Below, in pieces: positions 23,532 through 34,472 of a DNA stretch of 64,000 nt. The notes under the pieces were generated by a model. That model was not told the DNA's origin. It did not search any database and saw only the letters and a list, made by a program, of their open reading frames with translations. A program made the position numbers and the translations under genes. How positions within the stretch are numbered: position 1 is the first letter of the stretch; every line of letters begins with the position of its first letter. This DNA is from Symbiotaphrina buchneri (taxonomy: Eukaryota > Ascomycota > Symbiotaphrinales > Symbiotaphrinaceae). The stretch is taken from assembly GCA_001599915.1 (NCBI GenBank), contig BCIG01000003.1, forward strand, positions 620,001-684,000, read 5' to 3'.

Positions 23532-25445
23532 TCATGCCTCTTGAAAAGGTATGTCACATAGATCTTTGGCGAAGGCGGCGTGAGCATCATAGTAAGGCTT
23601 CGCGTCACTACCATGTCTGCTGTTGATAAATCGTTTGACCTTTATGGCACAAGCCACCGAAGACAGAACGACGTGGGCGTTCCCGGTGTTGAGCACATCG
23701 AAAGATTGGATATTTCCAGGACCGAGCATCCGATCCAGTTCGACCTTGAGCCTCCGCTCCATTTCCGGTCTCGGGTAGAAGATCTGCTTCCCCGCAAGCA
23801 CCAGACGCCGGCTTGCTGCAGGAATTCCCTCCATTGCCATGATGATTTCATCGAAGGGGTACTCTCCATCTAGGGCTGCTTCAACTCCCTGACCCAATGG
23901 TGCCTCTCCTGCTTTGACCTCGCGCTCAAACAGTTGAACAAGTTCCGCAGCGTGGCTTGCCGTTTTGCAGACTACCCTAGCTCTGTGGCCTTTACGCTTA
24001 CCTTCAGGTTTGAAGATGTCCGCCCACAACATCTCGATAGAGACTAATGGACCGCCTTTGATCAAATCAGATACATCCACCATACTGACGGAACGACGGA
24101 TGTTGGAGAAGCAAATAACACGTTGCTTCTCAGCTCGCGTCTCGGTGGGGAAGGGCCGATATTTCGTAGGCTTCTTGTACAAAGCTACTTTGCGTGGCAC
24201 TGAAGGTTCGTCCACACGGTTCATCTCAAAGTCCGAAAGAGAAGCGACAGCAGCCCAACTTTGTTTGACCTGTGTCCTGTCATCCTGTGCCTGGCTTGTA
24301 GCAGCTTGCTGAGAATTGACACCAGGAGAAGATGGGACTGACTGTGCCCAGAGTGGGTCCATTGTCTCCTGGCTGGACACGTTCTGGTTGGGTACGGTCT
24401 GTGCATACTGAGGATGCCAAACCTCCTGTGCAAGCTTCGCCATGCCGGCCCCAGTATCGTCAGCTCCATCGGTGTCATTCAACGTCGACACTGGGCCAAA
24501 TGTATGACGGTTGCCCGATAAGCAAGTTGGTACATGAATATTTGCAGTCTCAAAACCGAGGCCCGGAGGATATATCGGGGTTGAACGTGTTCCTGTACTC
24601 GATCCCTCAAGGCCATAGTTCAGGCCTTGATCGAAACGGGGAAAGTACATGTCATACTTGCCGACTCGTCGGTCCATTGTATCAGAGACATTATGGAATC
24701 TTGTCGTATCACCACTGCTGCTATCCTGGTCATGCAAGAAGGGCAATTGGCCTTCCTTCGCAGTATCCAGTGCATAGTGACCCTGCACGTTTAAGGGCAA
24801 TTGACGACGCGCTTCAGCGTGGAGCATTTGCACAGGATCGAGAGAGCCTTTGGCCCGTCCATTTCTCACATCAACGCGTTCATCATTGTCAGGCTTGCTG
24901 CTTGTAGCTTTTTTCAGGGGCTGGATAGGGCCATAGGGATTTATCGGCCGATTCAAGTGATGAGGATCAGAAGATACACTTAGATCGACACTCCCATTGT
25001 TCGAGTGCCTACTTCTGGAATCCCTACGCGGGGTGGCAACAGCGTGGCCGTCCAAAGTTTGTTGTGCATAAAGCGGCGCGTTGATCCTCGGACGTACTGA
25101 ATAGCTACCAAGTGTGCCCGGCATGCCTGACACATCGAGATAAGGCGACCCATAACCACTTCGGAAAGCGTCTTGCTTTACATCCTGTAGCTCGCCGTGC
25201 TCAAGAATGGCCTCAGTGAATAAGCCAGAGATTTGGGAGACCCTCCTCGCAATATTGTTGGCCAAAGCAGGGTTAAATGCACGGACCTGTGACAGAACGT
25301 GAGTGGAGATTTGGACACTTGAGAGAGTGCATACTCTTTCGACACTCATGCCCGTGTATTGCATGCTAAGGCCAGTAAGATCAATCAGGCTAAGCTGGCG
25401 GTCGGTATCACCACCAAATCTAGTTGGCATGTCTTGGTGGTCCAT
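23532..25445 (-). CDS. Uncharacterised protein with two RRM-like segments
   Basis: A single open frame from the ATG at 25445 gives about 637 aa. The frame stays open to about 25595, but only a GTG lies there, so an upstream exon is possible. I do not recognise a named family. The N-terminal ~130 residues are conserved-looking (RQLSLIDLTGLSMQYTGMSVERV, NPALANNIARRVSQISG). The middle (~150-430) is polar and probably disordered. The C-terminal ~210 residues hold two units that resemble degenerate RNA-recognition motifs: RVICFSNIRRSVSMVDVSDL with HRARVVCKTASHAAELVQLF, and RRLVLAGKQIFYPRPEMERR with NAHVVLSSVACAIKVKRFIN. RNA binding is therefore inference only. It is transcribed in the same direction as the F-box gene upstream. 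Confidence 0.75.
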   Translation of the reverse strand: MDHQDMPTRFGGDTDRQLSLIDLTGLSMQYTGMSVERVCTLSSVQISTHVLSQVRAFNPALANNIARRVSQISGLFTEAILEHGELQDVKQDAFRSGYGSPYLDVSGMPGTLGSYSVRPRINAPLYAQQTLDGHAVATPRRDSRSRHSNNGSVDLSVSSDPHHLNRPINPYGPIQPLKKATSSKPDNDERVDVRNGRAKGSLDPVQMLHAEARRQLPLNVQGHYALDTAKEGQLPFLHDQDSSSGDTTRFHNVSDTMDRRVGKYDMYFPRFDQGLNYGLEGSSTGTRSTPIYPPGLGFETANIHVPTCLSGNRHTFGPVSTLNDTDGADDTGAGMAKLAQEVWHPQYAQTVPNQNVSSQETMDPLWAQSVPSSPGVNSQQAATSQAQDDRTQVKQSWAAVASLSDFEMNRVDEPSVPRKVALYKKPTKYRPFPTETRAEKQRVICFSNIRRSVSMVDVSDLIKGGPLVSIEMLWADIFKPEGKRKGHRARVVCKTASHAAELVQLFEREVKAGEAPLGQGVEAALDGEYPFDEIIMAMEGIPAASRRLVLAGKQIFYPRPEMERRLKVELDRMLGPGNIQSFDVLNTGNAHVVLSSVACAIKVKRFINSRHGSDAKPYYDAHAAFAKDLCDIPFQEA

Positions 25446-26270
25446 CACTTTGGCACTCAGCGACACCAAATCGTTTATCTGGAAAGAGCGACGACAAGGT
25501 ACAGTGTATTTTGGTGAAGTGTGTATCCAGACTAGGAAAGAACCACCACTGCGTGTTGAGAAGCTTTCGATTATCTGTGCACTATACTTGGTCACTGTAA
25601 TCTGGTGCCTTCTTAACGGACACTTACTCTATGCTTTTCCTTACTGCCAGAGCAACAACTCACTATCCCTTGTATAATGGTCTGAGGTAACAATATTTCG
25701 ATGATCAGCAAGGTAATCTGTTAAGACTGGCCGCGGACTCTGGTTTGGTCACGCTTGTGGACTTCTGTTTGTTTTTGGATCAGGATCGACAGGGAAAGTA
25801 TCTCGAAGGTGCAGAGAGGAGGTAAACAACGGACGACAGGTCACTGCTCCAGCTAGAGAAGCCAAACAACAAGAACGCGTCGTGATGGTGAAGGTTGACG
25901 TGTCTCGTCAACATGTTGTCTGTGCGCCAACGCGTCAGGTAGATGTTTCTGTCCTATCTGGTTGTTTGTTTTGTCACGCTGTAGCCACAACATTCACGTC
26001 TTTTGCCTTTACTCGTGGACTGGAAGCAGGCCATCCAAGATGACCTTTCTGCGAGACGGGCGCATGGCAGGTTATGTGCAATCACGTCACTGATCTCACT
26101 CAACCCATCCACGACGTTTGCTTATGCACTCAGCCGAGGTCAGTCCATCTTGGATGGTAAACTGTTTGCATTCAGTTTCACTGAGGCAAACGACCAGCTT
26201 AAGCTTCGTAATCTGTGATCCATGACCAGATCCCTGATCTGTGGATCACAGTCAAAAGGTTTCTTGTCTC
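25446..26270. other. Spacer with hairpin near the F-box gene's 3' end
   Basis: This is the upstream region of the RRM-like gene and the 3' flank of the F-box gene. It contains the hairpin at 26213-26251 and an inverted pair of CCATCCAAGATG copies near 26033 and 26146. No gene is seen. Confidence 0.5.
26213..26251 (-). repeat. Inverted repeat (hairpin) about 20 nt past the F-box gene stop
   Basis: CTGTGATCCA (26213-26222) pairs exactly with TGGATCACAG (26242-26251). Inside it CAGATC and GATCTG pair around CCT, so the whole folds as one stem with a small bulge. On the minus strand it starts 19 nt after the stop codon at 26271-26273. Confidence 0.6.
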
Positions 26271-29200
26271 TCACATGACAGTGCATTTTTGTCCCTTTTC
26301 CCTTTTGGCGCCAGCCACAGTTTCATTGTCCAGATCAGTCCATTCTCCCCAATCACCAGCTCCACCATCTTGTCGCTCTTTTCCCTTCTCTTTCTTTTTC
26401 TTCGTGGTGCCCCAGCCCTTTATCTTTGCCTGCTTGAGATTTACCCTGGCGCTCCTCTCCGCCCGCCTCGGCATCCGTCGTGGCCCGGATCCACTTCTGC
26501 TCCTCCCAACGGTATCGCCCTCATTTCTGTTTGGAAGAGCCTGCTCACTAGAGGTCGGTGGATGGCTTTCCCCAGCTGAAGCGACGCTGCGGATTGTATC
26601 CATCCGCTGCATCTGAGGACGTTGCCCAGAACGGATTGTGCTTGCCTGAGGACGTGCACTGATGCTGCCACGCGAGCTACTGCGACTAATATGGGTGCGT
26701 CGATCAAAAGAGCCGGAGCGATGCATATTGCCACCTCGAGGTGCGAAAGAGACAGGCCTAGGCACAGGGTATCCCTGATGTCCATATGACAGCAGAGAGG
26801 GAGAGCGGGAAAGCCGACGATTTGTGTCAGAATAACGACCTTGAAGGGTAGCCAGTTGCTCTGCTGTCGGCAGAGTTGGGAATATAGGCTCATCCATTGG
26901 TGACAAAGAGAAAGGAAAGGGGGACGAGGTGTCTCTTTGAATGTCTATCGAAGTTTGGCGCCCAGTCTGCGCAACAGCGGTTTCTAAGGGAACACGGGTT
27001 CCGCTGGAAGTTCCAGGAAAGGCCGCAATATCCGACTCTGGTAATGGCAGATTGAGCAGGGGAATACCACCTGAGAGGTCTGGGAAGCCTGCAGCCGCTG
27101 GGACAGTTGAGAAAGCATCCGCAGACAAGGAGGAGGCGCGAGTGGGAAGAGTATCCCGATTGATAGCACCCGACCCTCGCCGTTCGGCATCGTCATGAGA
27201 TGAGAGTCTGCTGGCGTCATCATCTTGATGTGCGTCTGAGTCATCTACAACCGCGACTTCAGGGGAAGTCGAAGTTGCAGATACTGGTAGTGGTGGTAGG
27301 TCTCGTTCTGTGATAGGAAGTTCCTCTGGCGTCTGTCTTCGCAACACAACTGCGTGTCCATTATGAGTATTGCCGCTAGCTGAATTTACTGGGTCTGTTG
27401 ACGAAGCCTGAGTCATCCTAAAAGAAGTGCTAATTCTTCCGAGTGTACTCAAAGTTCGGGAAAGCGCTCCTCGTGGGATTGTGTACATCGTCGCAGCCCG
27501 AGCAGGAACGCTCGGTGCCATGGTAGTTGGCTGCACGGGCAAGGTCCGGCTTGGAAGCAGGGTCAACAGCAACTCCTCCGGTAATGGTCTTTCAGGGTTT
27601 GGTGTATACGGTGGTGGAGGAGGAACCCAGTTATCAGCATCACTCTCATGTGGGGGATCTATTCTGCCATTTGCCCTCATGGGTTGAACGTCAGCTCCAG
27701 TCGTCACTCTCGTCGGAATGTGGCGCCGGCTGGCTGCAGCTACTGTCGCTGCTCTAGTCAGTGCCGTCCGTGATCGTGGCTGAGAATGGTCATATGGTGC
27801 ATCGAGGGCTTCCTCAACTTCCTCGCCGTCTTCAACCGGAAGGGACAGGAACCCCTCTGTGCCACGCCTGGCACCTGGTGCTGGCGAAGACGACAAGCGG
27901 GAATGTGGATGCTGGACTGGATCGCGGGAAAGATCTGTGCTGGTCTCGCTTGTATTGTAGTTGCCGGATCTAGGACCACGTTCGCGGAGCTGGGAGCCGA
28001 TCGTCCTCCTTTGAGCAACAGTCCGTCGTCGAGCTAGGGCGACCTCCGTCTCAAGTTCTCTCTCCTCCTCTTCCAAGGCTTCTGCTTCCTGCTCTCCGAC
28101 TTCAATCACGATAGATTCCACAGGACCATCCTGAATAGCATGCTGGAAATCGAAGATGTGGATTCGACCACCATCAACAGCCACAGCTTCCCCGTCCTCA
28201 TGTGCAAGCTCCTCATTTACGCCTCCTGGAGCTGTGGCAACAAGCCGCTTGACCTCCTCCCAGTTTCCATTTCGAGAGGTTGCTCGAGTCACCCAGCGAA
28301 GAGCAGACACTCCTTCAACGGAGCATAGTTGCCGACCATCAAGTCCCGCTCGAGACCTGGCTCGTGAGGAGCCGCCGTGAGCATACTGGTCGGGTATAAT
28401 CTCAGCATGCATGGAACTTAGGTCCTCAGGTATTCCATACACGTGTATGTCTCTGCCAGAAAAGCCTACTGCGACAAGAATGCCCACTTGATCTACCGCT
28501 GGGAGGGTGCTCGGTCTCTGCGTACCTCCAACAGGAGGACTAGAGAAGCCATTGGACCCTCCATTCAGGTCATCTCCAGTGGGCGACGCGCGGAAGACTT
28601 CTAAAACATGGTCCCACCCAAAGATCCAACCTGTCTCACCATCCGGACCATGCGGTAAAATCGTTGCATGGCTGATCTGAGAGTTGATATGCGGGAATAT
28701 TATCTGGGACGTCCAAATTTGGCTGACCGAATTTTCTGTCAACGGATCAAGAGGGACACCTTGATATGCCGAACAAAAGATGACCACTGTACTCGGCTCA
28801 AGGGCAGCCGACGTCGTTCCAAGCAACATGAGCCCGTCTGAAGAAAAATACAAAGCATCAACAGAACAGCATTTTATGGCCCTTTTGATTGTCGAGGTCC
28901 GCACATCGGCGGGGGAACAAAGCCCAATATGACCATCATATGCCGCAGCTAGAACAGACCCCACAGGAGATAGAGCAATTGCTTTGACGGGGGAATCAAA
29001 AGAAAATGACTGGACACGCTTTGCTTCAGCGCTCGTTAGATCGTAAACATTAACTTCATCATTCGTAGAAAGTACGGCCATTCTTGAGCCATCATCAAGT
29101 ACGGTGGCAGATGCCGGGCGACGCCTAACCTTAAATTCGCGTCGCACTGTAATAGTAGGGGTGCAAAGATCAACAAGATATATTCTCGAAGAACTCAATG

Positions 29201-29811
29201 CCAGAAGGAGACGTCCTTGAGGAGAGAAAACGAAATTGAAGGCTTCTCCCCCTGGAAATGAAGAGTATGACCCTGGACAGCTGGAGACGAACTTCACCGA
29301 GCATTGTCGCGGGCGGAAGAATACTTCAAACAGATTCCGTTGAGCCTCAGCATAGAAAATCCGCCGAAGACGTGGAAGGTCTGCATCGGTAACATTGGAA
29401 GAAAGAGCATGATGGTCTCTGGCATATGAAGGACAGCGGGAGAGTTGATGAGCGTAGAGTTGGGCTGACTGTGACACCCGACGCCATTGCCGGTTGAGAA
29501 GTATCAAGGATGCGAAAGTATTCGGATCGGACAGGTACAAGATGCTTCAAACCGAGTAGTGAGCTTCGGCCTTCCTCCAAAGATATAGTCGGTCAGCCAT
29601 ACCTTTCTACGAGTTCGTCGGGCAATGCAGCCCCCATGACCTTCCCAGATCCGCCATGGACGGCATCATTATGATTTGGGAGTGATGCGGTCGAGTGATC
29701 GACAGGCGGGACAGTCCCCCATGCTTCAACTTGACCCTTTGGAACTTTTCCAGGTTGTTGTCCGTCGGTGCCAAGCTGTTCGACCGTCCCATGGTTCGCT
29801 CTTACATCCAT
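26271..29811 (-). CDS. Large F-box protein with WD40-like region and C-terminal CaaX box
   Basis: Two exons, 29811-29603 and 29544-26271, give about 1160 aa. The 58-nt intron sits inside the F-box; removing it gives LPDELVESILYLSDPNTFAS and then LILLNRQWRRVSQSAQLY, a typical F-box (~residues 63-100). A beta-propeller-like part follows (FNFVFSPQGRLLLALSSSRI, KAIALSPVGSVLAAAYDGHI, VDALYFSSDGLMLLGTTSA), to about residue 460. The rest is low-complexity Ser/Pro/Arg-rich. The C-terminus is lysine-rich and ends KCTVM, fitting a CaaX prenylation site. F-box proteins recruit targets to SCF ubiquitin ligases; the WD-like region would bind the target, and the lipid could place it on a membrane. Target unknown. 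The first ATG in frame is used; an upstream GTG is not. Confidence 0.88.
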
Positions 29812-30318
29812 ATTCACGACATGATTGTTTCAGGGCCAGTCATTGAATGCCAGAAAGGTCAGAGATCCTGTATTGAGCATGTGGACTTATAGGCACCGCC
29901 CTGCTTATGAGCTGCTCGGTAGAGAAGGATGTGTTCCAGGTTGAGCTTGTTCTCGCATACTCCGGACAGAGATGGTACGCGCGAGGCTGAGCAGCGAATG
30001 AGAAGGAGCTTTGCTTGGCAAAGGCTGTACAAGCTACTTGGTACAGCTTAGATTCAAACAGGAAAGTGTATTGAGGACAGGTGTGAAATAGAGTTGCTTG
30101 AAGCAGCTTATATTTATCCCAACCATATTTCTACAGCCCCCGCTACTTCAAATCTATATGTGGAATTTGGTTTTCTGGAGCTGCGCGGCGCCATTGTAGG
30201 ATACATACAAGAATTGCTCTGAGTGGAAACTGTTAGGCCACTGCATCGTAACCGAGACTGACAGTCCCCTTTCCGAACTGCATTACCCGTATTCAAATGC
30301 ATCACTCCAAGGTCTCGC
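29812..30318. other. Spacer between F-box gene and TIM50
   Basis: About 500 bp hold the F-box gene promoter and the TIM50 3' flank. No gene or clear motif is seen. Confidence 0.5.
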
Positions 30319-32060
30319 TCATTTTTGCCCTGTAGATCCACCAAAGACACTTCCAAAACTTGCGAAACTTGACTTCATACCCTTCAGCGACTCTTCCTTC
30401 ATTCTCTCTTCCTCAGCAGCCATTTCCTTCAACCAAGTCTCTCCGTTCTCCCTGATTTGTTTCTCCAGGGCTTCATAAGCCTTCTGACCGCGTTCGCGGA
30501 TTTGATCTTGCAGCATCTTCCCTTGTTCGAATCCTTCCGCGCCTGTGGGCTCCATGCCATCTACTGTAGGCTTAAGTCCAAGTAGATTGCCCAAGAGTGC
30601 CAGTCCAGAATGTTTCGGTCGCTTAGCTTTCTCCTCAGCAAGTTGTTCCTGGAATTTTTGACGCACGATAGCCTCTCTTCGTGCAAATTCCGTCGGAATG
30701 TGGGTACCCTCGAACGACTGTAGAGCTTTCCTAGTATCATCGAAGCCCATAGTTGCGACATACTCCAAGAAAGGGATCAGGCCAACGAGTTCACGGTCAT
30801 TGGGGTCCCCTTTCCATTTGGGAAGTATGATTGCATTCTCCGGCTGAAGCTTGGCGTGGACGGGGTCAGTATCAATCATGATGACCTTTGACAGGTCCCG
30901 GTTGAGGTATGATAAGTCCTACATGCTCGTCAGTGGTGCGCTCAACAAAGACCCGGGTGATCCCTCACCTTTATGTATTCGCCGTTCCTATACCTTGTGG
31001 CTTCCCTGAACAAGGGCCACATGACGATCCTGTAGGGGTCAAGTTTCCGAATGATTGGATCAGCAGTGAAGCTGGGCACACTGGTGAAAATGACCAGCTC
31101 GTAATACTGGCTCAAGTATCTTAGGAAATAGTCCACTCCCGGTCTCTTTGCCAGCCGCCATCCATGTTCCCGAGTCCACTCGCTGTGGATCAGGAGATCC
31201 TCTAAGCTCAGCACCAGAGTATAGGGCCGCTCCCACGCAGGGTCTGGATCCGGCAGTAGCTTAGGGAAAGCAGGCTCGTTGTAATAGCTCAACATATCTG
31301 ACAAACGTGCAGAGGCACGGTTGTAGAAGAGCCCAAGTCCCCAGCCATTGGGACAATCGGAGAACTTCCTCTCTTCCTCCTCAGTCTCCCAGTTGCGCCC
31401 AAGATAGATTGTACCAGTTATCCCGAAAAGCACGGCACCTGCGTACATCAAGTTGAACATGCGATTCCGGCGTCGTTCAAGGGACGAAACGTAGGCCGAC
31501 TTGGGAGTATCTCCGCCGTCTTTCCCACCTCCGCCAGCACCGGGCTGTTCCGGATCCTCAGTCACATTCAGACCAGTTGATTTCTCGACTGTCTCCTGGC
31601 GGGCAGCCTCGCGTGCAGCATCACCAAATTCGGCTTCAAATGTCGACGGGATCCCTTTGGTCAAATCGGGCAGAGGTTGTGCAGGTTGCGAGGCTTCTGC
31701 CGCCGCTGGGTCAACAGCAGAAGGCGAAGTTGACTGTGGGGCAGCGTTTTCAGCGGAGCTTTTGCCTGTCTCGAATTCCACCTGATCCCTGGAGTATTCA
31801 GCGTTCTCTGACTGACTACTGCCCTTCGACTCTGTCGTGTCCGCGAACGCCTTTGCTGCTGAGCCAATCTTAGATGAAGATGCCGACGCGGAGTCAGATG
31901 TTTCTGATGAAGTTGCGGCAGCGAATGGATTGTTTGGTGTACCTGTGGATGTCCGCTTAGAGGGCCGTTTTGATGCATATCTTCGAGGGAAGTGATGTGA
32001 TGGAGCTATTGGGAGTGCTGCCCGCAGGCGCATACTCCGAACTGCTGCTCGTGCCAACAT
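30319..32060 (-). CDS. TIM50: TIM50, receptor subunit of the TIM23 mitochondrial import complex
   Basis: Two exons, 32060-30969 and 30918-30319, give about 563 aa; the 50-nt intron (GTGAGG...GTAG) keeps phase, reading GEYIK|DLSYLNRDLSKVIMIDTDP. The Arg-rich N-terminus (MLARAAVRSMRLRAALPIAP) is a mitochondrial presequence. A low-complexity linker leads to one membrane span (MFNLMYAGAVLFGITGTIYLG, ~residues 200-220). The FCP1-like domain faces the intermembrane space (TLVLSLEDLLIHSEWTREHG, RPGVDYFLRYLSQYYELVIF). As in other Tim50 proteins, the first catalytic Asp of the phosphatase loop is missing (SLEDLL), so it binds rather than hydrolyses. It passes presequence proteins from TOM to TIM23. 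The C-terminal tail is charged and helical. Confidence 0.96.
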
Positions 32061-32557
32061 TTCTTCCGTAGGACTGTCAGCTTCCCTTGCAATTCTCCCC
32101 AGATCATTCCACTATGTTGCTGTGAGCATACTCTTGTGGTTCTTTGACTTTCAATCAAGGCTCACAGCGGTCCTCGTCTCGGAAACGGAAATTTCAATGA
32201 TTAGCCATAGGGTAACCTGACGGGTCCAGTACTAGGATCTCGTTGCCGAACGGATTTTGCCTTGGCGGCATACTCCGTAGTGTGCATGAGCACACTTAAA
32301 CATCCTACCTGACGCCACACCTCTTCCTCTTTTCTTTTCTCTTCAGAAAGTTGTCCACCCAGAAGCACGAAATTTGACTCGACGTCCGATTCTGTTACAG
32401 AAGAGCCATGGACATGGAGTTGTATTAGCTGGGGAGAGGAACGACTCAACAATGAGCGGTCGTCCTTCAAGAAGCGCAGTTTGTCCCGTTTGGGCCAATA
32501 AGCTGTGACTCCCGTTAGGCCGGCAAATCAACCCCTCCACTCCCCTTCGTCTCAGAG
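32061..32557. other. Divergent promoter region TIM50 / 2EXR gene
   Basis: This 497-bp spacer between divergent starts contains a TACTCCGTA motif near 32271. The short open frames here lack family features. Confidence 0.5.
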
Positions 32558-33298
32558 ATGAACACCATGATCCGTACATTGAATATTCCCATGGCTGGGT
32601 TATCCCTATCTGGCGCTGAGGATGGCCCCGGTTTCTTCAAATTCTTGGAGCTCCCCGCTGAACTGCGCAACAAGATCTACGCCATACACCTGATTGAGAA
32701 TAACCCATGCACCGTGGATCTGGAGCCAGATAATGCAAAAAGGATTGCACCACGACTTAATCTACTGCTTACCTGCCGCCGCATCCATGCGGAAGCCTAC
32801 CCTATCTTCTACGGCCATTACACCTTCCGAATTTTTCCAATCCATGGGCGCTTCTACAAGAGCAAGAGTCCGCTCCTCGCCCGCCTTCCCAGCAGATATC
32901 GCGCCGCCATTACCTCACTTGAACTACGACTGGGGCCCGGCTGGAGCGACCCGCCAAAATCATGGGCAGTGACTGAAAGGCTGGGGCTTCGAGATGCCAC
33001 TGCGGTGAGAATGGTGAAGGTATTTGTGGAGTGTGACCCGAGCCACGAGTCCTTCAAGGGTTTTAGGAAGAATGCCGATTTCTATACCGACTTCTCCGGG
33101 AACCTGCTGAAGAATATAATGGACCTGCTGCCCAAGCTGGAGGCTGTACAGTTTGATGGCTTTCCGTCCGTGAACAAGGCATCGAAGTTAATGACCAGAT
33201 TGGTCTTGGAAGTGGAGCAGGCGGGCAAGAATGTTCTGTGGAGCTCTACCAAAGACTGGGATGCGCCACCGTACGAAGAGGGCCAGTATGGCTGGTGA
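32558..33298 (+). CDS. 2EXR-domain (F-box-like) protein of unknown function
   Basis: A single exon gives 246 aa. Near residue 27 it has FFKFLELPAELRNKIYAIHL, then LNLLLTCRRIHAEAYPIFYG. This is the pattern of the fungal 2EXR family, small proteins with an F-box-like start that are abundant in Pezizomycotina. No second domain, signal peptide or membrane span is seen. Family members have no agreed molecular role, though a link to ubiquitin ligase adaptors has been supposed from the F-box likeness. ATGs at 32558, 32567 and 32591 are all possible starts; the first was taken. It is divergent from TIM50. Confidence 0.85.
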   Translation: MNTMIRTLNIPMAGLSLSGAEDGPGFFKFLELPAELRNKIYAIHLIENNPCTVDLEPDNAKRIAPRLNLLLTCRRIHAEAYPIFYGHYTFRIFPIHGRFYKSKSPLLARLPSRYRAAITSLELRLGPGWSDPPKSWAVTERLGLRDATAVRMVKVFVECDPSHESFKGFRKNADFYTDFSGNLLKNIMDLLPKLEAVQFDGFPSVNKASKLMTRLVLEVEQAGKNVLWSSTKDWDAPPYEEGQYGW

Positions 33299-33602
33299 AA
33301 TACTAAGCGTGATGTCTTACTTGCATTTGCGGCGTTCGAATGTGACGACGACATGAATTTTATAGACACGAGCATTGATATCTATACTGGATGGAATGAA
33401 TTTTTTCTTGACAGCTTTCGCGTTGCAACAAGAAGCGCCATGTACAATGCAGCTAGCCTGGGTCACGATACGATCTTGCAATGAATGAACGCATGGAATC
33501 GGGAATAACAGTTTATTTGTTATTCACTCGTCATTCCACTTGTGCTGATTTCTGTACATGATGTTCTGCTTTCACAAAATGCTCCACGTGTGATTTCCTG
33601 AC
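33299..33602. other. Short spacer between convergent genes
   Basis: About 300 bp between the 2EXR and KRE9/KNH-like gene ends. Nothing beyond probable 3' UTRs is seen. Confidence 0.5.
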
Positions 33603-34472
33603 TTAGATCGCTATGCCGAACATGAAAAGCAATGTCACGAAGAGAAGGCCCCCGACCTTGCTCGACATTCCGGCCGCGCCTGTGACTGTCGAGCTCGTGG
33701 ATGTGGAGTTCGCGGAAGAGTTGCTTGTTGAAACGCCAGCCCCTCCAATCGTTCCGCTAGGCACGGTATAGCCGGCCGATGTCGAAGTGGACTGTGCCGC
33801 TGAGCCGGCGACACTTGTGGCTGAAGCACTTGTGGTAACGGCTGCGCCGGAGCTACTAGGGGTGCTGGATGTTGCTGATACATCCGCGTCAACGACGGTT
33901 GCTACTGGAGATGCGGCCGAGCTTGACACGGAAGTTACAAGGGTCGTTGACACGGCTGCGCTGGATGCGGAGGCGATCGAGGAAGGCGACGAGGAGGCCG
34001 AGGCAGACGCAGCAGAGGACGAGCTGCTGCCACCGGTGTATGCATCGTTGGAGATGCCGAATTGGGTGCTGTATTGGTATTGTCCGGTGGAGTCCACGAT
34101 CAGTTCGAGACCATAATGGGTTGTATCAGGCTCCAGGTCTGTAGAGGGAGTCCGTGTGTATGTGCCTGAGTTCGCGATGCCCTCGGCGATGGCGTACAGT
34201 GGTTGCACGTTTGTGCTTGGTCCGCGTAGAAGGACTAGAGATACTGTTCCCTCGGTGGTCGGCTGCATAGGGTTTAGAAATAGGGTCATGAAAAGGTTTC
34301 AAGGGGGGGAGAGACAGACATCCCAAGTGATTGTGTAGGGCTGCCCTGCTGGAACGAGCTCGTTCAAGCCGGGCTTTGTGATTGCATTTCCGGAGGGATC
34401 ACCTGTCGGCGTTGTGTAGGCGGCGGCCAATGTGGACAAGCCAAGCAGGAAAGAGGAGAGCGACAATTGCAT
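33603..34472 (-). CDS. KRE9/KNH-like Ser/Thr-rich GPI-anchored protein
   Basis: Two exons, 34472-34320 and 34262-33603, give about 270 aa. The 57-nt intron (GTCTGT...GCAG) joins in phase to PYTITWD|PTTEGTVSLVLL. A signal peptide (MQLSLSSFLLGLSTLAAAYT) precedes a KRE9/KNH N-terminal-like beta domain (residues ~20-125: SLVLLRGPSTNVQPLYAIAE, HYGLELIVDSTGQYQYSTQF). About 110 residues of Ser/Ala/Thr-rich stalk follow, likely O-mannosylated, and then a hydrophobic GPI tail (GGLLFVTLLFMFGIAI). Such proteins sit at the plasma membrane or wall; relatives affect beta-1,6-glucan, but most of this subfamily has no tested role. Confidence 0.92.

Noticed and set aside
23131-23544. 137-aa plus-strand open frame
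   Set aside because: It overlaps the end of the better supported minus-strand gene and shows no family resemblance.
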